A stretch of DNA of 33,434 bases. Source: an uncultured Clostridium sp. (lineage in GTDB: Bacteria; Bacillota; Clostridia; Oscillospirales; Butyricicoccaceae). The stretch lies in contig CANEGK010000028.1 of NCBI GenBank assembly GCA_947427035.1, forward strand, positions 1 to 33,434, given 5' to 3'. Position 1 is the stretch's first letter; every line of letters starts with the position of its first letter. This document shows positions 23,399-31,500 of the stretch, one piece after another. Both the position numbers and the translations under genes were made by a program. Under the pieces are notes generated by a model. The model was given only the letters and a program-made list of their open reading frames with translations. It ran no database searches and was not told the DNA's origin.

Positions 23399-23908
23399 TC
23401 AGGACGCCGGCCAGCGCACCGTCACCGTCCGTTTGCCCCATTGCAGGGCTGCCTGATGACTGTTAAAGAAAATGTCAATCGTGCGGTTGTTAATGCCCGA
23501 GCCCGTGTCCTCGGCGATATATTCCTGTCCGTTGACAAAGACGTGTGTACCCAAGGGGATGACCTTCGGATCGACGGCGATGGTCCGGCCCTGCTGGGCC
23601 GTCGTGCCGCTGGCCGTGATGCCCCGGGCCCATTTGCCGCAGCACTTTTTACAGGCGCAGTAGGCATAGGCGGTAAACTGCTCTTCGTGCATCGTGGGGC
23701 CGACTTCGGGGATGTCGACCTGGCTGAGATTGCCCTGACCGGCCAGACTGTTGACGCCGCCCGAGAAAAAGGCCGGGATTTCAGGCTCGGGGATGCGCCG
23801 AATGCGCTTTTCCGTCTGCCTTGACGCGGCTGCTGCGCCCGGCGCCGACAGTGCCAGACAGAAAAGCGCCAGCATCAGTGAAAAAAGCCCTTGCTTCATC
23901 TTTTTCAT
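23399..23908 (-). CDS. Secreted 3D domain (DPBB) protein
   Basis: 169 aa. A signal peptide (MKKMKQG, hydrophobic core, cut after APGAAAA) is followed by a linker and a C-terminal 3D domain: AVDPKVIPLGT, AEDTGSGI and IDIFFNSHQAALQWG carry the three Asp that name it. The fold is the double-psi barrel of MltA-type lytic transglycosylases and Rpf-like proteins; the role is probably peptidoglycan remodelling. The CACKKCCGKWARG block is common in clostridial members. GGAGG is 9 nt before ATG 23908. No LysM or G5 wall-binding domain is present, so it may act free in the wall. Confidence 0.88.
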   Translation of the reverse strand: MKKMKQGLFSLMLALFCLALSAPGAAAASRQTEKRIRRIPEPEIPAFFSGGVNSLAGQGNLSQVDIPEVGPTMHEEQFTAYAYCACKKCCGKWARGITASGTTAQQGRTIAVDPKVIPLGTHVFVNGQEYIAEDTGSGINNRTIDIFFNSHQAALQWGKRTVTVRWPAS

Positions 23909-24043
23909 ATTCCGTGTCCTCCTGACAGTTTTGGATGTCCTCTCTATTTTTGCCACGAAGCGCCGTATTTTAATCATGCACTCCCGTATTTTTCCACATC
24001 CGGCTTTTTATCCTGTGCCGCACTTCTCTTTCCCTGCGGGCTG

Positions 24044-24052
24044 TGTTATAAT
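24044..24052 (+). promoter_or_regulatory. Extended -10 promoter of the chrA pair
   Basis: TGT-TATAAT, without a good -35; about 60 nt before the first start codon. Confidence 0.55.
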
Positions 24053-24112
24053 GGATTCTATTAAAAACATAAGCCCTTCAGGCTGAAAAATTCAGTGAAA
24101 AAGGTGATCGCA

Positions 24113-24661
24113 TTGCACGAGCTCTGGACAATTTTCGCGTCCTTTTTCCGCGTGGGGCTGCTGACCTTCGGCGGCGGCTACTCCATTATCCCCATGCTGG
24201 AAAAAGAGGCCATTCAAAAGTACAGCTGGCTGACCAAGGAAGAGCTGCTCGATTTCTTCGCCGTCAGCCAGTGCATTCCCGGCGTCATCGCCACCAATAT
24301 GGCCGTCATGGTGGGCAATAAAGTCAAAAAGACGTCGGGCGCTGTCGCGGCTTCTGCCGGCGTCGTCTGCCCCTCGCTCATCATCATTATGGTCATCGCC
24401 GCCTTTTTGGAGAATTTCGCCGACTTCCCCATCGTCCAGAACGCCTTTTGGGGCATCCGCGTCGTCGTCGCCGCCCTGATTGCCGGCGTCGTGCTCAGCA
24501 TGTTCAAAACGGGCGTCATCGACAAGCTGACCTTCTGCATTTTTATCATCGTCTTCGCCTGCTCGGTTTTTCTCAGCCTCTCCCCCATCTGGTATGTCCT
24601 CGGTTCGGCGCTGTGCGGCGTGGTCGCCACCCGCATTCGTGAAAGGGGGCAAAGCAAATGA
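24113..24661 (+). CDS. Chromate transporter family protein, first half-size subunit
   Basis: About 182 aa, five to six membrane segments. Short-chain CHR (ChrA) proteins come as tandem half-size genes that act as a pair. The conserved start FRVGLLTFGGGYSIIPMLE and the SQCIPGVIATNMA loop are CHR signatures. I prefer TTG 24113 because AAGGTGA lies 7 nt upstream; GTG 24095 is in frame but has no ribosome site. Overlaps the partner gene (ATGA). CHR proteins export chromate or, in other cases, move unknown anions, so resistance is not implied. Confidence 0.9.
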   Translation: MHELWTIFASFFRVGLLTFGGGYSIIPMLEKEAIQKYSWLTKEELLDFFAVSQCIPGVIATNMAVMVGNKVKKTSGAVAASAGVVCPSLIIIMVIAAFLENFADFPIVQNAFWGIRVVVAALIAGVVLSMFKTGVIDKLTFCIFIIVFACSVFLSLSPIWYVLGSALCGVVATRIRERGQSK

Positions 24662-25221
24662 TCTTCTATTTGCAGCTTTTCTGGGAATTTTTCAAGACCG
24701 GCCTTTTTACTGTCGGCGGCGGGCTGGCCGCCCTCCCCTTCCTTTACGACATTTCCAACCGCACCGGCTGGTACACGCACGCACAGCTCATCGACATGAT
24801 CGCGGTGTCCGAATCGACGCCCGGCCCCATCGGCGTCAACATGGCGACCTATGTCGGCTTTACGCTGGCAAAAATCCCCGGCTCGCTTATCGCCACCTTT
24901 GCGCTGGTGCTGCCCACCATCATTATCGCGCTTTTTGTCGCGCGGGCGCTCGACCGTTTCCGTAAAAACCCGCTGGTCAATTCGGCCTTTTACGGCCTGC
25001 GCCCCGCCGTGTGCGGCCTGATCGCCAACGCCTGCTGGGGCATTGTCCGCGTGTCCATGTTTGATTTCAATGCAACAGGCTTTTTCAACATCGTCAACAT
25101 CCCGGCTTTTATCATTTTTGGTGCGGCCTTCTTCCTCATCCGCCGTTATAAAAAGCTGCACCCCATCGTATTCATCGCCAGCGGCGCCGTGCTGGGCATC
25201 GCCGTCGGCGCTTTGCTGTAA
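24658..25221 (+). CDS. Chromate transporter family protein, second half-size subunit
   Basis: 187 aa membrane protein, homologous to its upstream neighbour in layout: FFKTGLFTVGGGLAALPFL and SESTPGPIGVNMATYVGF are the CHR signatures. Start and preceding stop overlap as ATGA, as expected for subunits of one antiparallel transporter. A gamma-glutamyltransferase gene follows after 24 nt and is probably co-transcribed. Confidence 0.9.
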   Translation: MIFYLQLFWEFFKTGLFTVGGGLAALPFLYDISNRTGWYTHAQLIDMIAVSESTPGPIGVNMATYVGFTLAKIPGSLIATFALVLPTIIIALFVARALDRFRKNPLVNSAFYGLRPAVCGLIANACWGIVRVSMFDFNATGFFNIVNIPAFIIFGAAFFLIRRYKKLHPIVFIASGAVLGIAVGALL

Positions 25222-25245
25222 AACAGAAAGAAAAGGTGAACGCAT

Positions 25246-26853
25246 ATGCAGTTGAACGCGCACAGCTACCGTTACCCCTCGCGCCGCACCGTTACCTATG
25301 CCGGGCGCGGTATGGTCTGTACCTCGGTGCCTTTGGCCGCGCAGGTCGGCCTTTCCATCCTGCGACAGGGCGGCAACGCTTTTGACGCCGCCGTCGCCAC
25401 CGCCGCTTCCCTCACCGTTTTGGAACCGTGCTCTAACGGCATCGGCGGCGACGCCTTTGCCCTGGTCTGGTCGGGCGGCAAGCTGTACGGCTTAAACTCC
25501 AGCGGCCGCGCCCCCATGGCCGTCTCGCTCGAACAGATGCGCCAAAAAGGGTATACCGAAATGCCGTCGGACGGCTGGGACCCCGTCATGGTGCCGGGCG
25601 CGCCCGGCGCATGGGCCGAGCTTTCACGCCGCTTCGGCCGTCTGCCGCTGACCGATGTTTTGGAGCCGGCAGCCTCTTATGCCGAAGCCGGCTACCCTGT
25701 TTCGCCGACCGTCGCGCGGGCGTGGCGGCAGGCCTTTGACCACTACACTGCTCTGAAAAGCCCCGAGTTTGCCCCCTGGCGCGAGACCTTTACCGTTGAC
25801 GGCCACGCCCCCGCCGCCGGCGAGGTGTGGCGCTGCCCCGACATGGCCCGCACCCTGCGTGAAATTGCCGAAACAAAAGCCGAAAGCTTTTACCGCGGCG
25901 CTTTGATGGAAAAAATCGTCGCCTTTTCGCGCGAAACAGGCGGGCATTTCTGCGAGGATGACTTCCGCACCTGGCGCCCCGAGTGGGTCGAGCCCATTTC
26001 CGCCCATTACAAGGGTTATGACGTTTACGAAATTCCGCCCAACGGCCACGGCATTACGGTGCTCATGGCGCTCAATATTCTGAAGGGCCTTTCGCTGCCC
26101 GCCGAAAAGGAGAGCGTCGAAACCTATCACAAGATGATCGAGGCGCTCAAGCTGGCCTTTACCGATGCCAAAGCCTACGTCGCCGACCCTGCGGCCATGC
26201 AGACCCGGGTGGCCGATCTTCTGTCCGAAGAATACGCCGCGCGCCGCCGTGCGCTGATTGGCGAACAGGCCATCGACCCCCAGCCGGGCGATCCGCGCTG
26301 CGGCGGCACCGTTTACCTGTGCGCGGCCGACGGCGAAGGCAATATGATTTCTTATATCCAGAGCAATTACAAGGGCTTTGGCTCGGGCGTCGTTGTGCCG
26401 GGCACCGGCATTTCGCTCCAGGACCGCGGCTGCGGCTTTTCGCTCGATCCCCATTCGGACAACTGCATCGGCCCGGGCAAAAAAGCCTATCACACCATCA
26501 TCCCTGGTTTTCTATGCAAGGACGGCCAGCCCGTCGGCCCCTTTGGCGTCATGGGCGGCTTCATGCAGCCGCAGGGGCATTTGCAGGTGCTGGTCAATGC
26601 CATCGACTACGACATGAACCCGCAGGAGTGCCTCGATGCGCCGCGTTTTCAGTGGACGAGCGGCAAAAAAATTCAGCTTGAGGCCTGCGCCGACCCCGCG
26701 CTGGTCGAAGGCCTGCGCGCCCGCGGGCACGAGGTCGAGGTTTTGCAGGATTCAACCGCTATGGGGCGCGGCCAGATGATTTGGCGCACCGAGTATGGCA
26801 CGCTGGCCGGCGGAACCGAACCGCGCTGCGACGGGCAAATCGCCGTCTGGTAA
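25246..26853 (+). CDS. Gamma-glutamyltransferase family protein
   Basis: 535 aa, no signal peptide, so cytosolic unless exported in another way. Ntn-hydrolase precursor: self-cleavage is expected before Thr355 (CGG-TVYLCAADGEGN), the nucleophile of the small subunit. The large-subunit marks RQGGNAFDAAVATAA and EPCSNGIGGDAF, and the small-subunit GVMGGFMQPQGH, are present. Typical GGTs transfer or hydrolyse gamma-glutamyl groups of glutathione; signal-less relatives such as YwrD also act on glutamyl peptides or amides. AAAAGGTGA precedes the ATG. The link to the two chrA genes is positional only. Confidence 0.92.
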   Translation: MQLNAHSYRYPSRRTVTYAGRGMVCTSVPLAAQVGLSILRQGGNAFDAAVATAASLTVLEPCSNGIGGDAFALVWSGGKLYGLNSSGRAPMAVSLEQMRQKGYTEMPSDGWDPVMVPGAPGAWAELSRRFGRLPLTDVLEPAASYAEAGYPVSPTVARAWRQAFDHYTALKSPEFAPWRETFTVDGHAPAAGEVWRCPDMARTLREIAETKAESFYRGALMEKIVAFSRETGGHFCEDDFRTWRPEWVEPISAHYKGYDVYEIPPNGHGITVLMALNILKGLSLPAEKESVETYHKMIEALKLAFTDAKAYVADPAAMQTRVADLLSEEYAARRRALIGEQAIDPQPGDPRCGGTVYLCAADGEGNMISYIQSNYKGFGSGVVVPGTGISLQDRGCGFSLDPHSDNCIGPGKKAYHTIIPGFLCKDGQPVGPFGVMGGFMQPQGHLQVLVNAIDYDMNPQECLDAPRFQWTSGKKIQLEACADPALVEGLRARGHEVEVLQDSTAMGRGQMIWRTEYGTLAGGTEPRCDGQIAVW

Positions 26854-26878
26854 AAAGCGCAATATTGAAAGCATGCAA

Positions 26879-26915
26879 AAAAGGCGCGGCATTTCCCTGC
26901 CGCGCCTTTCTCTTT
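26879..26915 (+). terminator. Terminator after the gamma-glutamyltransferase
   Basis: Perfect 11-bp stem AAGGCGCGGCA/TGCCGCGCCTT (26881-26908), then TCTCTTTCTTTC. Confidence 0.85.
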
Positions 26916-26973
26916 CTTTCATTTTTAAAAGTAATCCGCCAACGCTTTTTCAAAATATGCGTGTTTATAAATT

Positions 26974-27007
26974 GCCCCGGCCCGGAAAGAAAGCTCCGGG
27001 CCGGGGC
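26974..27007 (-). terminator. Terminator of the GTPase-NYN / small-protein unit
   Basis: Perfect 13-bp stem GCCCCGGCCCGGA/TCCGGGCCGGGGC with an 8-nt loop; AATTTATAA follows on the minus strand (weak U tract). It starts 5 nt beyond the small gene. Confidence 0.7.
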
Positions 27008-27012
27008 GGCCT

Positions 27013-27132
27013 TTACTTTTCGGCCTCGTAAGCGACGAGCACGATTTCGAGCCCCAGCTCGGCCAGCTTCTTTTCTGCCTTCTGTACCGTTTCCAACGCT
27101 TCATCAGACAGTTTTGCAAATCTGTTTTGCAT
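27013..27132 (-). CDS. Small helical protein, 39 aa, unknown
   Basis: Residues 5-31 form an Ala/Glu/Lys/Leu-rich amphipathic helix (KLSDEALETVQKAEKKLAEL), ending in a short hydrophobic strand (EIVLVAYEAEK). GAGGTG is 6 nt before ATG 27132; another ATG lies 6 nt upstream. It is 40 nt downstream of the GTPase-NYN fusion, on the same strand and before the terminator, so probably co-transcribed. I do not recognise it; the ribosome site and position support a real gene. Confidence 0.55.
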   Translation of the reverse strand: MQNRFAKLSDEALETVQKAEKKLAELGLEIVLVAYEAEK

Positions 27133-27172
27133 TTTCATCACCTCTACGCCAGTATGTGCGCGCGGCGGCGCG

Positions 27173-29827
27173 CTATTCACGCCGCGCCTTTCCGGCGCGA
27201 TCCAGCGCCTGCCGCATGGCGTCGGATTTTCCCGTATTGGCGTGGCGCTGCAAAATATCGGCGATTTGCCCCATAGTCTGCTCCACTTCCTCGTGCAGCT
27301 GGCGCGCCGACAGCCGCAGCGCGCCGTGCCCCAGAATGATGAGCGATTCGGCGTTGTCCGACGTCGCGACGCGCACACGGTGCCGCTTGCCCAATTCATA
27401 GGTCGTTTTTTCAATATACGCATCGGCCGTTTCCGCCTCTTTGGTATAGACGACAAACAGCTCGTGCGTGCGGGTGACTTCGGCCTGGCTGCGCGGGACT
27501 TTGTAGGCGTCAAAAACGATGATGACAATGTTTTTGCGAAAGCCCTGGTAATTGCCCATCAAATCAATAAGCGTCTGCCGCGCCGTGTCCATGCTGTCCT
27601 GCGCCAAAGCCTTCAGCTCGTCCCACGCGTGAATGATGTTATATCCGTCGACGAGCAGATACTCCGGCCCTTCGGCGCGCGGCGTAAACACATACGGCTT
27701 TTCCTGGGCCGGTGTGCGGCGCACGGGTTCCATCAGTTCACGGCGCTTGACAGGGCCATAAGTGCGCTCAAAAATGCTTTGCAACTCCCGATCCTGCTCA
27801 GCCGTGCCGGTGTATGCGTTGGCCTGCGGCGGCGCCGCCGGCAAATCATCCTGCTGCGCTTCAGCCTTTTCCGTCTCCCGGGCGCCTAATGACACGCCGG
27901 GGGCCACATGCATGTGCGCTCCGGCCTCATCCCATTTGACGACGACGCCCGCCCCGTGCGAGCAAAAGACCGAGTCGGCAGGGTTTTCCACATCGCGCTC
28001 CGGGTCATAGCCCGCAGCGGCGACCGCCTCGCTCTGGTTATGGCACGGCCGGTAACCCGCAAGCGCACAGGACAGCCGGCCGCGGCCGCGCGTATAGGCG
28101 GCAACCTCGGCCGCGTAATCGCGCAGAGCGGCCACCGGCGCGCAGCCGGTCAAAAGGGCGGTTTCCCCCCGGTTTTCCGGCGGATCGCAAAGGCCCGACC
28201 TGCGCTGAATATCGGCCATTGCGCGGCCGACGTTTTCCAGGGGCAGTTCGAGACGCAGAGCATACCACGGCTCGAGCAATACATTTTGCGCCTGCATCAG
28301 CCCCTGCCGCACCGCGCGATAGGTCGCCTGACGGAAATCGCCGCCCTCGGTGTGCTTGATGTGGCCGCGGCCGGCAACCAGCGTAATGCGCATATCGGTG
28401 ATGGGCGAGCCGGTCAGCACGCCGGGGTGGCTCCGCTCGGCCAGATGGGTCAGAATCAGACGCTGCCACCCCAAATCTAGCGTATCGCCGCTGCACGCCG
28501 AACCAAAAACCAGACCGCTGCCGCGGGGCAGCGGCTCGAGCAGCAGATGTACCTCGGCATAATGACGCAGCGGCTCGTAATGCCCTGCTCCCAGAACAGG
28601 GGCGGCGATGGTCTCACGATAGACGATGCTGCCGGCGTCAAAGCTGACGTCCAGCCCAAAGCGCTCGGCTATCACCCGCCTTAGCACCTCGATCTGCACT
28701 GCGCCCATCAATTGCATATGAATCTCCCGCAGCTGGCTGTTCCACACCATGTGCAGCTGCGGATCCTCTTCCTCCAGCTGGGCCAATTGACGCATGACAA
28801 CGTGCGGATCGCTACCCTGCGGCAGCCCGACACGATAGGTCAGCACAGGCTCTAAAAGAGGCGGCAGCTCGCCTTTTTCACACCCCAGCCCCTGCCCGGC
28901 AAAGGTATGGCTCAGCCCGGTGACAGCGCACACCGTCCCCGCTTCGGCCCGGTCGGCCGGCTGAAAGCGCGCGCCGGAATAAATGCGGATCTGATCGGCC
29001 TTTTCCTCCCACGCCTGACCGTCCGTCTCGCCGCGCAGCATGTCCCTGACGCGCAGGCAGCCCCCCGTCACCTTGAGCCATGTCAGCCGCGCACCCTGCG
29101 CATCGCGCGAAATCTTATAGACCCGCGCGCCAAACTCTGCGGGATATTCGGGCGACGGCGCCAGCCGGCGCAGGCCGTCGAGCAACTCGTCGACCCCTTC
29201 GAGCCGCAGCGCCGAACCGAAAAAGCAGGGAAACAGCGCGCGCTTTGCCGTCAGTGCGGCCAGCTCGCCGTCGGTCAGGCTGCCCGTCTCCAGGTACTGT
29301 GCCAGCGCCTGCTCGTCGCACAACGCCGCGTTTTCACACACAGCGGCCCGCGATTCGCCAAAATCGACGCAACCGCTGCTCAGGCTGCGCTGAAGCCCGG
29401 CCAGCAGGGCGGCTTTGTCGGCGGCGGGCAGATCCATTTTATTGACAAAAATAAAAGTGGGAATGCGGTAGCGCGCCAGCAGCCGCCACAGCGTTTCGGT
29501 GTGGCTTTGCACACCATCGGCGCCGCTGACGACCAGAATGGCGCAGTCGAGCACCTGAAGCGTGCGCTCCATCTCGCTGGAAAAGTCGACATGGCCGGGG
29601 GTGTCAAGCAATGTGACTTGCCGCCCCCCAAGCGGCAGGACGGCCTGTTTGGAAAAGATGGTGATGCCCCGCTCGCGCTCGATGACATGGGTGTCCAGAA
29701 AAGCGTCGCGGTGATCGACGCGCCCCAGCTTTTTGAGCGCGCCGCTTCGGTACAACAGCCCTTCGGACAGCGTTGTTTTTCCCGCGTCGACGTGGGCCAA
29801 TATTCCAACGGCCAGCTTTTTTCCCAT
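27173..29827 (-). CDS. EF-G/TetM-like ribosomal GTPase fused to a YacP/Rae1-type NYN endoribonuclease
   Basis: 884 aa. Residues 1-~640 follow TetM/EF-G: G1 AHVDAGKTT (11-19), G2 RGIT (53-56), G3 DTPGH (75-79), G4 NKMD (129-132), then domains II-V, with LAGYRPCHNQ in the TetM-like C-terminal part. A linker (~640-722) leads to a C-terminal NYN domain (723-884): YLLVDGYNII, VFDAYKVP, EAETADAYIE and ATSDNAE match YacP/Rae1, whose acidic residues (Asp727, Asp773, Glu799, Asp802, Asp824) are kept. Rae1 of Bacillus subtilis cuts mRNA in the ribosomal A site; TetM binds that site and removes tetracycline. TetM is about 640 aa, so the extra domain is a true fusion. A role in ribosome rescue or mRNA quality control is inferred; drug resistance is not shown. 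Confidence 0.9.
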   Translation of the reverse strand: MGKKLAVGILAHVDAGKTTLSEGLLYRSGALKKLGRVDHRDAFLDTHVIERERGITIFSKQAVLPLGGRQVTLLDTPGHVDFSSEMERTLQVLDCAILVVSGADGVQSHTETLWRLLARYRIPTFIFVNKMDLPAADKAALLAGLQRSLSSGCVDFGESRAAVCENAALCDEQALAQYLETGSLTDGELAALTAKRALFPCFFGSALRLEGVDELLDGLRRLAPSPEYPAEFGARVYKISRDAQGARLTWLKVTGGCLRVRDMLRGETDGQAWEEKADQIRIYSGARFQPADRAEAGTVCAVTGLSHTFAGQGLGCEKGELPPLLEPVLTYRVGLPQGSDPHVVMRQLAQLEEEDPQLHMVWNSQLREIHMQLMGAVQIEVLRRVIAERFGLDVSFDAGSIVYRETIAAPVLGAGHYEPLRHYAEVHLLLEPLPRGSGLVFGSACSGDTLDLGWQRLILTHLAERSHPGVLTGSPITDMRITLVAGRGHIKHTEGGDFRQATYRAVRQGLMQAQNVLLEPWYALRLELPLENVGRAMADIQRRSGLCDPPENRGETALLTGCAPVAALRDYAAEVAAYTRGRGRLSCALAGYRPCHNQSEAVAAAGYDPERDVENPADSVFCSHGAGVVVKWDEAGAHMHVAPGVSLGARETEKAEAQQDDLPAAPPQANAYTGTAEQDRELQSIFERTYGPVKRRELMEPVRRTPAQEKPYVFTPRAEGPEYLLVDGYNIIHAWDELKALAQDSMDTARQTLIDLMGNYQGFRKNIVIIVFDAYKVPRSQAEVTRTHELFVVYTKEAETADAYIEKTTYELGKRHRVRVATSDNAESLIILGHGALRLSARQLHEEVEQTMGQIADILQRHANTGKSDAMRQALDRAGKARRE

Positions 29828-29871
29828 GACGTTTCCTTCACCTGCTGTAAAAGAGAATCACTGTATCCGAC

Positions 29872-29897
29872 AAAAAAGGCGTCTGTGACGCCTTTTT
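29872..29897 (-). terminator. Terminator after the DUF1846 gene
   Basis: Perfect 11-bp stem AAAAAGGCGTC/GACGCCTTTTT with a TGT loop; TTTTTTG on the minus strand. It lies between the DUF1846 stop and the GTPase-NYN start, separating the two units. Confidence 0.88.
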
Positions 29898-29910
29898 CTG
29901 TCTTTTTTGA

Positions 29911-31395
29911 CTACTTATGGTATAATTTACTCGTTTGATAGTGTGGAGTACAGGTTAAATTGAGTCCCAGGCGGCGGTATACCTCTTCATCCACCTGCGA
30001 AAGAATGACGCTGACATGCGCTTCACACCCGCGCAGCTTGGGCAGCTGCGCCATAGCTTCAGCCGCCTGCGGGTTGGATGCGGCGCTGACCGCCAGGGCG
30101 ACGAGCATTTCATCCGAATGCAGACGCGGGTTGTGCCCGCCCAAAAGCCCGGTTTTCAGCTGCTGAATCGGTTCGATCACAGGGGTTGGGATGAGATGAA
30201 CCGATTTTTCCATGCCGGCCAACGCCTTGACGGCGTTGAGCAGAGCGGCCGACGACGCGCCCAGCAGATCGCTCGTCTTGCCGGTGACAATGCGGCCGTC
30301 AGGCAGCTCGATAGCGGCGGCGGGCTGGTCGTCGGTTTCCGCCGAGCGCTCACGCGCCGCGACAAAGACGGCGCGGTCGTCGGCCGAAAGCCCCATCTGG
30401 TTCATGATGCTTTCGATTTTCTGCACGGCATCCTCTTCGCCCCTGCCCTTCTGGCAGTCGGTCATGGCGGTGAAGTACCGCCGCACGATTTCCGCCTTTG
30501 ACGCCTCGCGGCAGGCCTCGTCGTCGCTGATGCAGGCGCCGGCCATGTTGACGCCCATGTCGGTCGGCGACTGATAGGGGCACGAGCCGGAAATACGCTT
30601 AAATATGGCGGACAGGACGGGAAAAATTTCAATGTCACGGTTGTAGTTGACCGTCGTTTTCCCATATGCTTCCAGATGATAGGGGTCTATCATGTTGACG
30701 TCGCTCAAATCGGCCGTCGCCGCCTCATAGGCCAGGTTGACCGGATGCTTGAGCGGCAGGTTCCAGATGGGGAAGGTTTCGAACTTGGCGTAGCCGGCCG
30801 TGACGCCGCGCAGATGCTCGTGATACAGCTGCGACAGGCAGGTCGCCATTTTTCCGCTGCCCGGGCCGGGCGCCGTAACGACGACGAGCGGCCGCGTCGT
30901 TTTGATGTACTGGTTTTTTCCGTACCCCTCTTCACTGACAATGCGGCGCACGTCATAGGGATACCCCTCGATGGTGTAATGCAGAAAAACGGGCAGGCCC
31001 AGCTTGTTGAGCTTCTGCTGAAAAGCGACGGCGGCCGGCTGGCCGTCAAACCGCGTCATGACGACGCTGCCGACATACAGGCCGAACTCGCGGAACGCGT
31101 CGATGAGCCGCAGCACGTCGACGTCATAAGGAATGCCCAGATCGCCGCGGATTTTGTTTTTGGCAATGTCACTGGCGTTAATGGCGATGACGATTTCCGC
31201 CTGATCGCGCATGGAACCCAACATTTGCATCTTTGCGTCGGGCGCAAAGCCGGGCAGTACGCGCGACGCGTGGTAATCGTCAAAAAGCTTGCCGCCAAAC
31301 TCCAGATAGAGCTTGCCGCCAAACTCTCCGATCCTTTTTTTAATCTGCTCCGATTGCCGCTTAATATAAGCTTCGTTGTCAAACCCCTGTTTCAT
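29911..31395 (-). CDS. DUF1846 family protein
   Basis: 494 aa, the usual size for DUF1846 (PF08903), a family common in Firmicutes with solved structures but, to my knowledge, no defined function. The N-terminal MKQGFDNEAYIKRQSEQI and the VVVTAPGPGSGKMATCLSQL block, which looks like a P-loop (GPGSGK), are typical, as are SPTDMGVNMAG and GHNPRLHSDEMLVALA. No signal or membrane segment. AAGGGGG lies upstream of the ATG; it is divergent from the D-aminoacylase gene with 105 nt between. Confidence 0.9.
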   Translation of the reverse strand: MKQGFDNEAYIKRQSEQIKKRIGEFGGKLYLEFGGKLFDDYHASRVLPGFAPDAKMQMLGSMRDQAEIVIAINASDIAKNKIRGDLGIPYDVDVLRLIDAFREFGLYVGSVVMTRFDGQPAAVAFQQKLNKLGLPVFLHYTIEGYPYDVRRIVSEEGYGKNQYIKTTRPLVVVTAPGPGSGKMATCLSQLYHEHLRGVTAGYAKFETFPIWNLPLKHPVNLAYEAATADLSDVNMIDPYHLEAYGKTTVNYNRDIEIFPVLSAIFKRISGSCPYQSPTDMGVNMAGACISDDEACREASKAEIVRRYFTAMTDCQKGRGEEDAVQKIESIMNQMGLSADDRAVFVAARERSAETDDQPAAAIELPDGRIVTGKTSDLLGASSAALLNAVKALAGMEKSVHLIPTPVIEPIQQLKTGLLGGHNPRLHSDEMLVALAVSAASNPQAAEAMAQLPKLRGCEAHVSVILSQVDEEVYRRLGLNLTCTPHYQTSKLYHK

Positions 31396-31417
31396 TATGA
31401 TTCCCCCTTGCAGTGTA

Positions 31418-31447
31418 CTGAAAAAGCCTGTACAATAATATTATACT
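31418..31447 (+). promoter_or_regulatory. Possible promoter of the D-aminoacylase-like gene
   Basis: CTGAAA (31418-31423), 18 nt, TATACT (31442-31447). The AT-rich 31396-31500 gap must also hold the divergent DUF1846 promoter; TATAAT-like stretches occur on both strands, so assignment is uncertain. Confidence 0.4.
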
Positions 31448-31500
31448 ATTTTATCACAAATCGGACTTCACGTCTATCAAAATACTTGGGAGGTTTTTGT

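Noticed and set aside
27173..29827. Simple call as a tetracycline-resistance gene
   Set aside because: Only the first ~640 residues are TetM-like, the sequence is divergent, and a nuclease domain is fused; resistance cannot be claimed.
30676..31500. Upstream extension of the D-aminoacylase frame
   Set aside because: It runs antisense through the DUF1846 gene; the GGGAGG site and family start both place the start at 31501.
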